Of a stretch of DNA of 64,000 nt, positions 34,968 to 42,902 are shown one piece after another. Both the position numbers and the translations under genes were made by a program. Where the stretch lies: assembly GCA_028824555.1 (NCBI GenBank), contig JAPPDJ010000057.1, positions 1 to 64,000 on the forward strand, read 5' to 3'. This DNA is from Gammaproteobacteria bacterium (GTDB taxonomy: Bacteria > Pseudomonadota > Gammaproteobacteria > Pseudomonadales > Azotimanducaceae). The notes beneath the pieces are model-generated. The model was not told the origin of the DNA. It made no database searches and saw only the letters and a program-made list of their open reading frames with translations. Position 1 is the first letter of the stretch, and each line of letters starts with the position of its first letter.

Positions 34968-35969
34968 ATGCCCAACCGTCGCATCCTCATCGAGTCGCTG
35001 CCAAAAGATCGGCTCGCGCCCGAGAACTTCGCCTTGGACACAGTCGACGTACCCGAAGCCGGCGCCGGCGAGGTCTTGTGCCGCACCTTGGCGCTCACCG
35101 TGGGTGCCGGTCAGCGCGCCGGCCTGCAGGGCAGTGCGAGCTACGCGGCAGCACCGGAAAGCGGGCGGGTGATGAACGGCACGGCGGTGGCGCGGGTCGA
35201 GGAGTCTCGTGCCGACGGCATTGCGGTGGGTGATCTCGTCACCTGCCCTTCCGGTTGGCAGGACTACGCGGTCCATGCCGCCAAGGCGGTAAACCGGGTA
35301 GAGGGTGGTGGCGATCCCGCTCACCATCTCGGCGTGTACGGAACGAACGGGCTCACCGCCTACTTTGGTCTGTTCGACCTTGGCGAACCGAAGGCGGGGC
35401 AAACCCTGGTGGTGTCTGCCGCGGCGGGTTCGGTTGGCCACATCGTCGGCCAAATGGCCAAGATCGTTGGTTGCCGCGTCGTGGGCGTGGCCGGAAGCGA
35501 CGAAAAATGTCGTCTGCTCACCGAAGACCTCGGCTTCGACGCCGCCGTCAACTACCGCGACGCGAACTTTCGCGGTTCCTTCCGCGAGGCTTGCGGCGAC
35601 GGCATCGACATCTACTTCGACAACACCGGCGGCGAAATCCTGGGCGGCGCCTTGCGTCGCATGAAGCCCCACGGCCGCATCGTCTGCTGCGGCGTGGTGT
35701 CGCAGTACGACACCGGCAACCCCGCACCGGGCCCACGCGGCATCCCGGGCCTGCTCGTCAACAACCGCGTGCGCATGGAAGGCTTCCTCGTCTTCGACTA
35801 CGCGGACCGCTATGACGAAGGCAGGGCGCAAATGCGCGAGTGGGTGGAGTCCGGCCGGCTGAGGCCCCTGCAGGACGAGTTCCACGGCCTCGAAGAGGCC
35901 CCCAACGCCTTCATCGACCTTCTCGCCGGCGGCAACACCGGCACTCGGATCATTCGCGTCGCCGACTAG
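34968..35969 (+). CDS. MDR-superfamily NADP-dependent oxidoreductase
   Basis: A 333-residue zinc-independent medium-chain reductase of the curcumin/prostaglandin reductase (CurA-like) type. It shows the nucleotide-binding motif VVSAAAGSVGHIVGQMAKIV, YFDNTGGEILGGALRRM and GRIVCCGVVSQYD. These enzymes reduce C=C bonds of enones with NADPH. ACAAGGA precedes the ATG. It follows a crotonase gene, so reduction of an unsaturated acyl or keto intermediate is plausible. Confidence 0.9.
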   Translation: MPNRRILIESLPKDRLAPENFALDTVDVPEAGAGEVLCRTLALTVGAGQRAGLQGSASYAAAPESGRVMNGTAVARVEESRADGIAVGDLVTCPSGWQDYAVHAAKAVNRVEGGGDPAHHLGVYGTNGLTAYFGLFDLGEPKAGQTLVVSAAAGSVGHIVGQMAKIVGCRVVGVAGSDEKCRLLTEDLGFDAAVNYRDANFRGSFREACGDGIDIYFDNTGGEILGGALRRMKPHGRIVCCGVVSQYDTGNPAPGPRGIPGLLVNNRVRMEGFLVFDYADRYDEGRAQMREWVESGRLRPLQDEFHGLEEAPNAFIDLLAGGNTGTRIIRVAD

Positions 35970-36004
35970 GCATCAAGTCGGTTCCGCTGGTTGGATCGGC
36001 CCGG

Positions 36005-36073
36005 CCCTTGTGGTCGCCCGTGTTTGCCAAGCCAAACGCCATACACGAAAGTGAACACGGGCGACCACAAGGG
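36005..36073. terminator. Strong hairpin between the MDR gene and mrp
   Basis: CCCTTGTGGTCGCCCGTGTT (36005-36024) and its exact complement at 36054-36073 form a perfect 20-bp stem around 29 nt. It lies 35 bp after the MDR stop and 65 bp before the mrp start, so it probably ends the upstream transcript. There is no T-tract. Confidence 0.55.
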
Positions 36074-36138
36074 TCGCCCTACGAGAACTGGTGACCAAGG
36101 CTCGTATAATCGCGTTTCGCTCGCTCACCACCGCGCCT

Positions 36139-37176
36139 ATGCCCAATTCGCTCGACAGTTTCGTGGACCCCGTGGCCGGGGCCCCTTGGGGCGAACTCGG
36201 TGCCGTGCGGCGTGCAGCGCGACTTGACGAGCGTTGGCATGTGGATGCCGTGCTCGGCTATCCGGTCGATGGTCTTGCCGACGACTACAGCAAGGCGCTT
36301 GGCCAGTGGTTGAACGACGACGTCGTGCTCGACCTCACGTTCTCGCCGCCGCAGACCAGCAAGACCCCCGGCGCCGCCAACCTCATCGCGGTGGCATCCG
36401 GCAAGGGCGGTGTCGGCAAGTCCACTACGGCGGTGAATCTTGCGCTGGCTCTCGATCGCGCCGGAGCCAAGGCCGGCATCCTTGATGCAGACATCTACGG
36501 ACCCAGCCAAGGACTGATGCTTGGCGTTGCCGAAGGGCGCAAGCCCGAGGTGAAGGACGGCAAGTTCTTCCTGCCCATCCGCGCCCACGGCATCGAGGCC
36601 ATCTCCATGAGCATGATGGTGACCGACCGAACGCCCATGGTTTGGCGCGGGCCGATGGCGTCCGGTGCCTTGCAGCAGCTCATGGGGCAGACGGCATGGG
36701 GCGACCTCGACTACTTGATCGTGGACATGCCGCCCGGCACCGGCGACATCCAGCTCACCCTTTCCCAAGCCGCCGCCGTTGGCGGTGCCGTAATCGTCAC
36801 CACACCACAGGAAGTGGCGCTGCTCGATGCGCGCAAGGGCATCGAGATGTTCCGCAAGGTGGACATCCCCATCCTTGGCATCGTCGAGAACATGGCCTGG
36901 TTCGAGTGCGACGGCTGCGGCAAGGCGCACCACCTGTTCGGCTCCGGTGGTGGAGAGAGCGTGGCGCGGGAGTACGACGTGAGCCTGCTCGGTTCGTTTC
37001 CACTCGATCCCGCCATCCGCGAACAGACCGACGGTGGCACGCCGCCGGTGGCTGCGGATCGGGAAGGCAGCGTGGCCGCGCTCTACATCGACTGCGCTCG
37101 CCGCGCAGCCAGTGCCCTCTGGCGGGCCAGCGCCCAGGCAGCGCCAGCGCCAAGCATCTCCATCGACAGTCAATGA
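36139..37176 (+). CDS. apbC: Mrp/ApbC-type iron-sulfur cluster carrier ATPase
   Basis: A 345-residue P-loop ATPase that carries Fe-S clusters to apoproteins. It shows the deviant Walker [36 protein letters not shown] and the C-x-x-C cluster site [11 protein letters not shown]. The N-terminal MIP18/DUF59-like domain is short and divergent. The ATG at 36139 marks the start of the conserved fold. It overlaps dcd by 4 bp (ATGA). Confidence 0.95.
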   Translation: MPNSLDSFVDPVAGAPWGELGAVRRAARLDERWHVDAVLGYPVDGLADDYSKALGQWLNDDVVLDLTFSPPQTSKTPGAANLIAVASGKGGVGKSTTAVNLALALDRAGAKAGILDADIYGPSQGLMLGVAEGRKPEVKDGKFFLPIRAHGIEAISMSMMVTDRTPMVWRGPMASGALQQLMGQTAWGDLDYLIVDMPPGTGDIQLTLSQAAAVGGAVIVTTPQEVALLDARKGIEMFRKVDIPILGIVENMAWFECDGCGKAHHLFGSGGGESVAREYDVSLLGSFPLDPAIREQTDGGTPPVAADREGSVAALYIDCARRAASALWRASAQAAPAPSISIDSQ

Positions 37177-37739
37177 CCATCAAGTCCGACCGCTGGATTC
37201 GCGACATGGCGCGTCGCGAACGCATGATCGAGCCGTTCGAGCCGCAGCAGGTTCGGCGCATCGCTGGCGACCGGGTGATCTCCTATGGCGTGTCGAGCTA
37301 CGGCTACGACGTGCGCTGCGCGGCGGAGTTCAAGGTATTCACGAACATCCACTCCGCCATCGTCGATCCAAAGAACTTCGACGAGCGCAGCTTCGTGGAC
37401 ATCACGGGCGACACCTGCATCGTCCCGCCCAACTCCTTCGCGCTCGCGAGCACGGTGGAGTATTTCCGCATCCCTCGCGACGTGCTGACGCTGTGCGTCG
37501 GCAAGTCCACCTACGCCCGCTGCGGCATCATCGTCAACGTCACGCCGCTCGAACCGGAGTGGGAGGGCCACGTGACCCTGGAGTTCTCCAACACCACCAA
37601 CCTGCCGGCCAAGATCTACGCCAACGAGGGCGTCGCGCAGCTAGTGTTCTTCCAGAGCGACGAGGTGTGCGAGACGACCTACCTGGACCGGGGCGGCAAG
37701 TACCAAGGCCAGAAGGGCGTGACGCCACCGAAGGTGTAA
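37173..37739 (+). CDS. dcd: dCTP deaminase
   Basis: A 188-residue dCTP deaminase supplying dUTP for dTMP synthesis. The family core is [19 protein letters not shown], followed by [20 protein letters not shown] and [14 protein letters not shown] with the catalytic Glu. The trimeric C-terminal tail [14 protein letters not shown] is complete. It is translationally coupled to apbC. Confidence 0.97.
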   Translation: MTIKSDRWIRDMARRERMIEPFEPQQVRRIAGDRVISYGVSSYGYDVRCAAEFKVFTNIHSAIVDPKNFDERSFVDITGDTCIVPPNSFALASTVEYFRIPRDVLTLCVGKSTYARCGIIVNVTPLEPEWEGHVTLEFSNTTNLPAKIYANEGVAQLVFFQSDEVCETTYLDRGGKYQGQKGVTPPKV

Positions 37740-37744
37740 ACCAC

Positions 37745-37850
37745 CGTGCCCCGTAGAGGCAGGGCTTGTCCCCCGCCCGCGCAGAACACACCGACAGATT
37801 CGCCGTGCCCTCCGTAGGGGTGGGGCTTGTCCCCGCCCGTGTTGGCTGCA
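37745..37850. repeat. Tandem family B repeats between dcd and purM
   Basis: Two copies of a motif reading CCGTAGRGGNRGGGCTTGTC then CCCGCCCG lie head to tail, each followed by a CACCGACRRATTCG-like tail. They separate the convergent 3' ends of dcd and purM. Confidence 0.65.
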
Positions 37851-37875
37851 CCGACGAATTCGGCGCGGGGCGGCG

Positions 37876-38889
37876 CTAGCGCAGCAGCAAATGTCCCGGC
37901 GGCACGCTCGCCCCGGCGGCAACCACCGTGCCGATGCGAGTCGCCGTCTCGCCGGCCGCCTCTACCTCCGCGACAACCTGCGTCGCATCCTCCCGCGCCA
38001 CGCAGAGGATGAAGCCGATGCCGAGGTTGAAGGTGCGGAGCATTTCCTGCTCCGCGACGTTCCCGGCCTGCTGCAGAAAGTGGAACACGTCCGGCCGCTG
38101 CCAGGCATCGAGGTCGATGTCAGCGGCCAAGTCCGAGCGCTCGCCAAACATGCGCGGCACGTTCTCTACAAAGCCGCCGCCGGTGATGTGGCACATGCCT
38201 CGGATGCGCGGCGTCACCGCCCGCACCGCCTCGACATAGATGCGGGTGGGTGCGAGCAAGTTTTCGATCAGCCCCGCATCGCTTGCGCCACGATCGTCCA
38301 AGATACGGCGAATGAGCGAGTAGCCGTTGGAGTGCGGGCCGCTGGACGCAAGGCCAACAAGCACGTCGCCGACCTCAATGGCCGCACCCGTGACCAGCTC
38401 CTCCTTCTCCACCACGCCGACGCAGAAGCCAGCAAGGTCGTATTCACCGTCGGCATAGAACCCCGGCATTTCCGCCGTCTCGCCCCCGGCAAGCGAGCAG
38501 CCCGCCATCTCGCAACCCCGGGCGATGCCGCGAATCACCCGTTCGGCGACATCGACATCGAGCGCCCCGGTGGCGTAGTAGTCGAGGAACACAAACGGCT
38601 CCGCGCCGCTCACGAGGACATCGTTGGCACACATGGCGACGAGGTCTTGCCCCACCGTGTCATGCCGGCCGTGTTCGATGGCGAGCTTGAGCTTGGTCCC
38701 CACCCCATCCGTGCCCGAAACCAGGAGCGGCTCTCGGTAGCCCGCCGGCAAGGCTGTGACCGCGGCAAACCCGCCGAAGCCGCCCTGCATCTCCGGTCGG
38801 TGCGTCGCCCGGACCGTGCCGGCAATGCGACGCACAAGGTCGTTGCCAGCATCCACATCGACCCCAGCATCCCGATATGTGAGCGCCAT
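37876..38889 (-). CDS. purM: Phosphoribosylformylglycinamidine cyclo-ligase (AIR synthetase)
   Basis: A 337-residue enzyme of purine synthesis that closes the imidazole ring of AIR with ATP. It shows [67 protein letters not shown] and the glycine-rich [17 protein letters not shown]. The start [10 protein letters not shown] is typical. purN is not adjacent, although it often is in proteobacteria. Confidence 0.97.
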   Translation of the reverse strand: MALTYRDAGVDVDAGNDLVRRIAGTVRATHRPEMQGGFGGFAAVTALPAGYREPLLVSGTDGVGTKLKLAIEHGRHDTVGQDLVAMCANDVLVSGAEPFVFLDYYATGALDVDVAERVIRGIARGCEMAGCSLAGGETAEMPGFYADGEYDLAGFCVGVVEKEELVTGAAIEVGDVLVGLASSGPHSNGYSLIRRILDDRGASDAGLIENLLAPTRIYVEAVRAVTPRIRGMCHITGGGFVENVPRMFGERSDLAADIDLDAWQRPDVFHFLQQAGNVAEQEMLRTFNLGIGFILCVAREDATQVVAEVEAAGETATRIGTVVAAGASVPPGHLLLR

Positions 38890-38971
38890 AGCCCCCGCCA
38901 AAGAAAAAGTGACCGAAAATTGTGTGCGCTTCGCGGGATTGCGGCAACCCCGCACAGGCAAGCAGGACTTT

Positions 38972-39069
38972 GGAGGGAAGGCATTCTGCCTTCCCTACGC
39001 GATAGGCGTTTCCAGCCAACGCCGACAGCGCGCCTGACGGCGCGAGGGAAGGCAGAATGCCTTCCCTCC
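38972..39069. repeat. Long inverted repeat of family C
   Basis: Perfect 25-nt arms at 38972-38996 and 39045-39069 are built on GGAAGGCATTCTGCCTTCC. They enclose a GCGCGCCTGACGGCGCG hairpin. It is a second copy of the 25876-25994 element and sits upstream of the diiron gene cluster. Confidence 0.8.
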
Positions 39070-39190
39070 GAAGGCCCGTCCGCCGCCGAGTTCCGACACG
39101 CCCCAAAACGAGATATACGAAGAAATCGCTTGCCTTACCGAGGCGTCAGCGGGTTATAGTTGCCCGCTAGGCAGAAAAGGACCTTACCCA

Positions 39191-40258
39191 ATGAGCGAGG
39201 CGGTGGACACCAGCGGCGAGCACGAGCTCGATCTCAGCTGGATGGATCAGAAAGGCCCTTGGGACACGAAGGCCGAGGAGAGCCGCTACGGCCTCACCTT
39301 GGCCGACATCCAGATCGGCGAGTACGGCGAAACGCCGGACGTGAGCGACAACCTCACCGGTCGCCCGCGTGGCTCTGCACCCCGCCCCGGCAGCTATCGC
39401 ATCGGCAACTACGCCGTGCGCACCAAGAACGAAATCTGGCTCGACAACGCCTCGTTCCTCTACGAGGAAGCGCTGCAGCGGCAGTGGAGCTCTGCCACGG
39501 ACGTCCCCTGGCACACCATCGAGCCGTTGCCCGACGACATCGAGCAGGCCGAATGCCAGCTCGCCACCTTCTTCACCGAGGTGGAGTTTGTCGCTGGCGA
39601 CGTACCCGCCCGCTGGGTGTCCGAGACGACGCCCGACTTCTTCGAAGCTCGCCAGGTGCTACTCGCCCAGGTGATGGACGAATCCCGCCACATGGACGTC
39701 TTCCGCAAGCGTGCCATGGCCAATGGCGGTGGCCTGATGCAGGCCACTGGCGCCACTTCCGGCTTCGTCGGCAGCATCGACCTCTCGCGCGATTTCACCG
39801 AGATGTCCTCCCGCCTGCACCTCTCCGGCGAGGGCGCGGTGCTCACCATGTTCCGCATGGGCGAACTGATGGCACAGAACGAGGCCGAGAAGGCCATGTA
39901 TCGCCTCTGCGCCCAGGACGAAGCTCGACACGTGGCGTTCGGCGTGATGCACATGCGCTACATGTCCGCCGCAGCCCCAGAACGCCGGGAGGAGATCCAC
40001 TGCTATCTCGACGAGGCAGAAGGGCAGATTGTCTCTGGCGTCGGCAATCCGGCCGCCCGCGGCGGTCCAGTGGGGGAATCCCTCGCCATCCTGCTCGGTG
40101 GCGGCAAGGACAAGTTCGACGAGGGCATGAACATGCTCACGGCCATCCGCCGGCGCCAGTTCCGCGAATACAAAAAGCGCATCGTTTCCGCCGGCTTTGG
40201 CGAGCGCTTCGAGAACGGCCGTTCGCGCCTGATGGAGATGTTCGAGGAGGCCGCCTGA
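39191..40258 (+). CDS. Ferritin-like diiron protein, putative catalytic subunit
   Basis: A 355-residue helical protein with the carboxylate-bridged diiron pattern: E130/E132 (FFTEVEF), E164-x-x-H167 (VMDESRHMDVF), E225/E231 (GELMAQNEAE) and E244-x-x-H247 (AQDEARHVAFG). A roughly 90-residue N-terminal extension precedes the bundle. The two ExxH motifs in four helices are those of R2-like oxygenases and N-oxygenases, so O2-dependent oxidation is inferred. The substrate and exact family are unknown. It is the first of four or five genes, with a degenerate paralogue next to it. Confidence 0.85.
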   Translation: MSEAVDTSGEHELDLSWMDQKGPWDTKAEESRYGLTLADIQIGEYGETPDVSDNLTGRPRGSAPRPGSYRIGNYAVRTKNEIWLDNASFLYEEALQRQWSSATDVPWHTIEPLPDDIEQAECQLATFFTEVEFVAGDVPARWVSETTPDFFEARQVLLAQVMDESRHMDVFRKRAMANGGGLMQATGATSGFVGSIDLSRDFTEMSSRLHLSGEGAVLTMFRMGELMAQNEAEKAMYRLCAQDEARHVAFGVMHMRYMSAAAPERREEIHCYLDEAEGQIVSGVGNPAARGGPVGESLAILLGGGKDKFDEGMNMLTAIRRRQFREYKKRIVSAGFGERFENGRSRLMEMFEEAA

Positions 40259-40322
40259 CCGAAGGCGGCCCTCACACCCCCAACTTCCAGCCCTGTCGGC
40301 ACAAGACGGAGCCGTAATCCCT

Positions 40323-41510
40323 ATGGCCAAGAGTTCCAAGGCGAGCAAAGCCAAGACGGCCAAAAAGGCCCCTGCCGCGTCGGCAAAGCCCTCCGCTGCG
40401 AGCGACCCCGCCATCGCTGCGACCCCGACGCTGGTGTCTTCACAAGCCCAAGGCAAGGCGGATTCGGGCCAGCCGGAAAAGCAGGGGCCCGTACTCGACT
40501 GGATGAACAAGACCCGCCAATGGGGTGTGCGCGTCAAGCCCGGCAAGGCGGGCCTTCGCTTGGGCGACCTGAACGTCGGCATCTACGGCGAGATTCCGAT
40601 GCAGTGGAGCGATCAGAGCCGCAACCCCCGTGGCGCCGTGCCGCGCAAGGGCATGCCGCCTGTGGGCTACGCGGTGCGCGAGAAGGTGGGCATGTGGGCC
40701 GATTCCGCCGCCGACCTCTACGAAGAAGCCATCCAGCGCCGCTGGGCGCCGGCCACCGACGTGCCGTGGAACACCGTCGAAAAGCTCCCGAGCGACATCG
40801 AGCGCGCCATCTGCCAGGTCTGCACCGAGCTTTCGCAGTTCGCCAACGTCGAGATCGAGACCATCGCCGGCTGGCAGCACCAGATGGTCTATGGCTACCA
40901 CGAGGTGAAGCAGTATCTCGCCACCGCCAGCTTCGACGCCGCCAGACACTACGAGTGCTTCCGCAAGCGCGCGCTGGTGAACGGCGGCGGTCTCGGCGTC
41001 GAAGGGCCGGGGCAAGTCAACCGCATGATCCTGGAAAGCAGCGGCGGCTGGTCCGCTACCGTCGCCTATCTCGTCCTGGTGCGAGCCGTCTTCACCATGA
41101 CAATCCTCAAATACCTCGCCCGCCACGCCTACAACGATGCCGAACGCTTCATCTACGAGCACGTGCTGCAAGACAAGGCGCGGCTGCTCACCTATGGCCT
41201 AGACCACCTCCACTTCGCCGTCGCCCACGACGACGAACAACCGGCGGTGCTCGCCACGGTGCTCGCCATCGGCGACCGCGTGCTCACCCGTGACCTGCGC
41301 GACCCGGCATTGCGCGAGGCCCTCGCCATCATCTTCGGCCGCGGCATTCGCGGCGCCCGGAGGCAAGGCATGGAGATGTATGAAGAAATGATGGCGGACT
41401 TCATGCAGACGCATCTCGGCTACTGCCGTTGGCTCGGCATCGCCCGCGCCCCGGCGGAAGCGATGCCGCCCCCGCTCAACCGTCACGCCGGCGCGAGCGT
41501 CGCCGCCTGA
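40323..41510 (+). CDS. Ferritin-like paralogue with destroyed diiron site
   Basis: A 395-residue homologue of the upstream protein. Shared blocks include DLYEEAIQRRWAPATDVPWN (versus LYEEALQRQWSSATDVPWH) and CFRKRALVNGGGL (versus VFRKRAMANGGGL). The first ExxH has become A206-A-R-H209 (FDAARHYECF) and the second K285-A-R-L288 (QDKARLLTYG), so it cannot bind two irons. A Lys/Ala-rich 50-residue N-terminus (KASKAKTAKKAPAASAKPS) is extra. It is likely a structural partner of the catalytic subunit, like PaaC to PaaA or the beta subunits of bacterial multicomponent monooxygenases. Confidence 0.82.
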   Translation: MAKSSKASKAKTAKKAPAASAKPSAASDPAIAATPTLVSSQAQGKADSGQPEKQGPVLDWMNKTRQWGVRVKPGKAGLRLGDLNVGIYGEIPMQWSDQSRNPRGAVPRKGMPPVGYAVREKVGMWADSAADLYEEAIQRRWAPATDVPWNTVEKLPSDIERAICQVCTELSQFANVEIETIAGWQHQMVYGYHEVKQYLATASFDAARHYECFRKRALVNGGGLGVEGPGQVNRMILESSGGWSATVAYLVLVRAVFTMTILKYLARHAYNDAERFIYEHVLQDKARLLTYGLDHLHFAVAHDDEQPAVLATVLAIGDRVLTRDLRDPALREALAIIFGRGIRGARRQGMEMYEEMMADFMQTHLGYCRWLGIARAPAEAMPPPLNRHAGASVAA

Positions 41511-41561
41511 CGCCTAGGCCAGTCGCTCGCACCGATCAACAGACGTAAGGCACCGTCCGCA

Positions 41562-41993
41562 ATGGCGAAATTCCCCTCCGTGCGCTGGTTCGACGCCGTC
41601 CGCGAAGTGTTCAACGGCGACGAGTCCGTGCAGGGCGGCGGTGGCGGCTACTGCAACTGCATCGCCGGCATGAAGGTGGGCAAGGACGTGTTCGTTCTCA
41701 CGTTCGAGGGCGTCGAGTGCACTGAAGCGGTCAAGGCTGACGACGCGGCGCTAGACGACGTGGACTTCTACCTCGACATGGCCCCCGCCGACTGGCGCGA
41801 GATGATCTCCAACATCCACAGCAACAACGGCGCCGACCGGCACCACACCCTCAACACGCTCGACCTCGAACGCGAAGACGGCCTCGCCACCTCCCACCAC
41901 GGCGACCAATACCGCGAAGACCTATTCTTCCGCTACAACCAGACCTTCCAGTATTTCTTCAACGCCTCGGCCCGCATCCGAACCGACTTCTGA
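41562..41993 (+). CDS. Small SCP2-like (putative lipid-binding) protein
   Basis: A 143-residue alpha/beta protein. The sequence VFVLTFEGVECTEAVKADDA then VDFYLDMAPADWREMISNIH resembles the SCP2 (sterol carrier) fold, where a beta strand is followed by a W-x-x-(M/L)I helix. The end (FRYNQTFQYFFNASARI) is aromatic-rich. A Gly-rich stretch (VQGGGGGYCNC) lies near the start. The gene follows the degenerate diiron paralogue after 51 bp. It may present a hydrophobic substrate to the diiron enzyme. The fold call is tentative. Confidence 0.6.
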   Translation: MAKFPSVRWFDAVREVFNGDESVQGGGGGYCNCIAGMKVGKDVFVLTFEGVECTEAVKADDAALDDVDFYLDMAPADWREMISNIHSNNGADRHHTLNTLDLEREDGLATSHHGDQYREDLFFRYNQTFQYFFNASARIRTDF

Positions 41994-42053
41994 CGGACCG
42001 GCCAGACCCTTTTTCCACTTCCCGACCACCCGAAGCGGAGGCGACGAACGAAC

Positions 42054-42461
42054 ATGGCGCACCTCGACTGGCTGGACCGAGCCGCAAAGGCCGTCAACTC
42101 CGACCCGGCCTTTCGCAAGCTCGGCTCCACCGACATGCGAATCGCCTTCAAGGCCGGCACCGTGGCCCGCGGCGTCACTTTCGAGGCCTTCGAGGTGACG
42201 AAGGTGCAGGACGTGGACGAAAACGACCTGCGCGACTGGGAACTCGTCATCGACATGCCCGCCCGCAACTGGACCAACTACCTGCGCCAACGCGCCGACG
42301 GCCGCGGCCCGTCCTTGGTCAGCCTCGATATCGACCGCAACATCGTCCAGGCGCCAGACCCCCTCGCCCGCCTCAAGTTCGAACGCTTCCACCTTTCCCT
42401 GCAGGCCCTTGTCGACAAGGGCGCGAGGTGGGCCGCGCGACCAAGGGCAGCAAGCCGCTAG
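42054..42461 (+). CDS. Second small SCP2-like protein
   Basis: A 135-residue protein with a similar layout to its upstream neighbour: MRIAFKAGTVARGVTFEAFE, then DWELVIDMPARNWTNYLRQR and a hydrophobic C-terminal helix (RFHLSLQALVDKGARW). The DWELVIDMPARNW block is the SCP2-like strand-helix unit. It lies in the same operon, 60 bp downstream. Two small, related proteins next to two related large ones suggest a four-component complex. Function is inferred from context. Confidence 0.6.
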   Translation: MAHLDWLDRAAKAVNSDPAFRKLGSTDMRIAFKAGTVARGVTFEAFEVTKVQDVDENDLRDWELVIDMPARNWTNYLRQRADGRGPSLVSLDIDRNIVQAPDPLARLKFERFHLSLQALVDKGARWAARPRAASR

Positions 42462-42510
42462 GGCATTCTCGGCTGGTGCCGGCAAGCCACGTTCCAACAA
42501 GGCCGCCGAG

Positions 42511-42795
42511 GTGCCAATCTACGAATACCGCTGCGAATCCTGCAACGCAGTGAGCACGGCGCTCGCCTCCATCTCCGCCATCCCAACCGAAGTCCCCTGC
42601 GAGACCTGCGGCAAACCCTCCCCGCGCATCCTCTCCCGCCCCTCCGTCCACCTCTCCGCCCGCTCCAAAACCGCCCGCCTGGACCCCAAGTACGACAAGC
42701 GCGTGGATCAAGCCATGCGCAACACCCCCATGGCCGACCCGGACCGGCTGATCAACCGGCGGGGAGACAGCACGAAGGGCCGACCTGACGGCTAA
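42511..42795 (+). CDS. FmdB-type zinc-ribbon protein
   Basis: A 94-residue protein with the FmdB/CxxC zinc ribbon VPIYEYRCESCNAVSTALAS then PCETCGKPSPRIL, starting at GTG. The C-terminal tail (RLDPKYDKRVDQAMRNTPM) is typical of the family. FmdB-like ribbons are often encoded next to amide hydrolases and oxygenases, with no proven role. It lies 50 bp after the second SCP2-like gene and probably belongs to the same operon. Confidence 0.85.
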   Translation: MPIYEYRCESCNAVSTALASISAIPTEVPCETCGKPSPRILSRPSVHLSARSKTARLDPKYDKRVDQAMRNTPMADPDRLINRRGDSTKGRPDG

Positions 42796-42902
42796 AGGCG
42801 TCCTCGGGCTTTCGCAATTGCACGGCCCTCGAAGGGAAGGCGGATGCCCCTTCTCCGAAGGGCCAGCACCGCGCCAGTTACCGCTATCCGCGAAGCTCGT
42901 CC

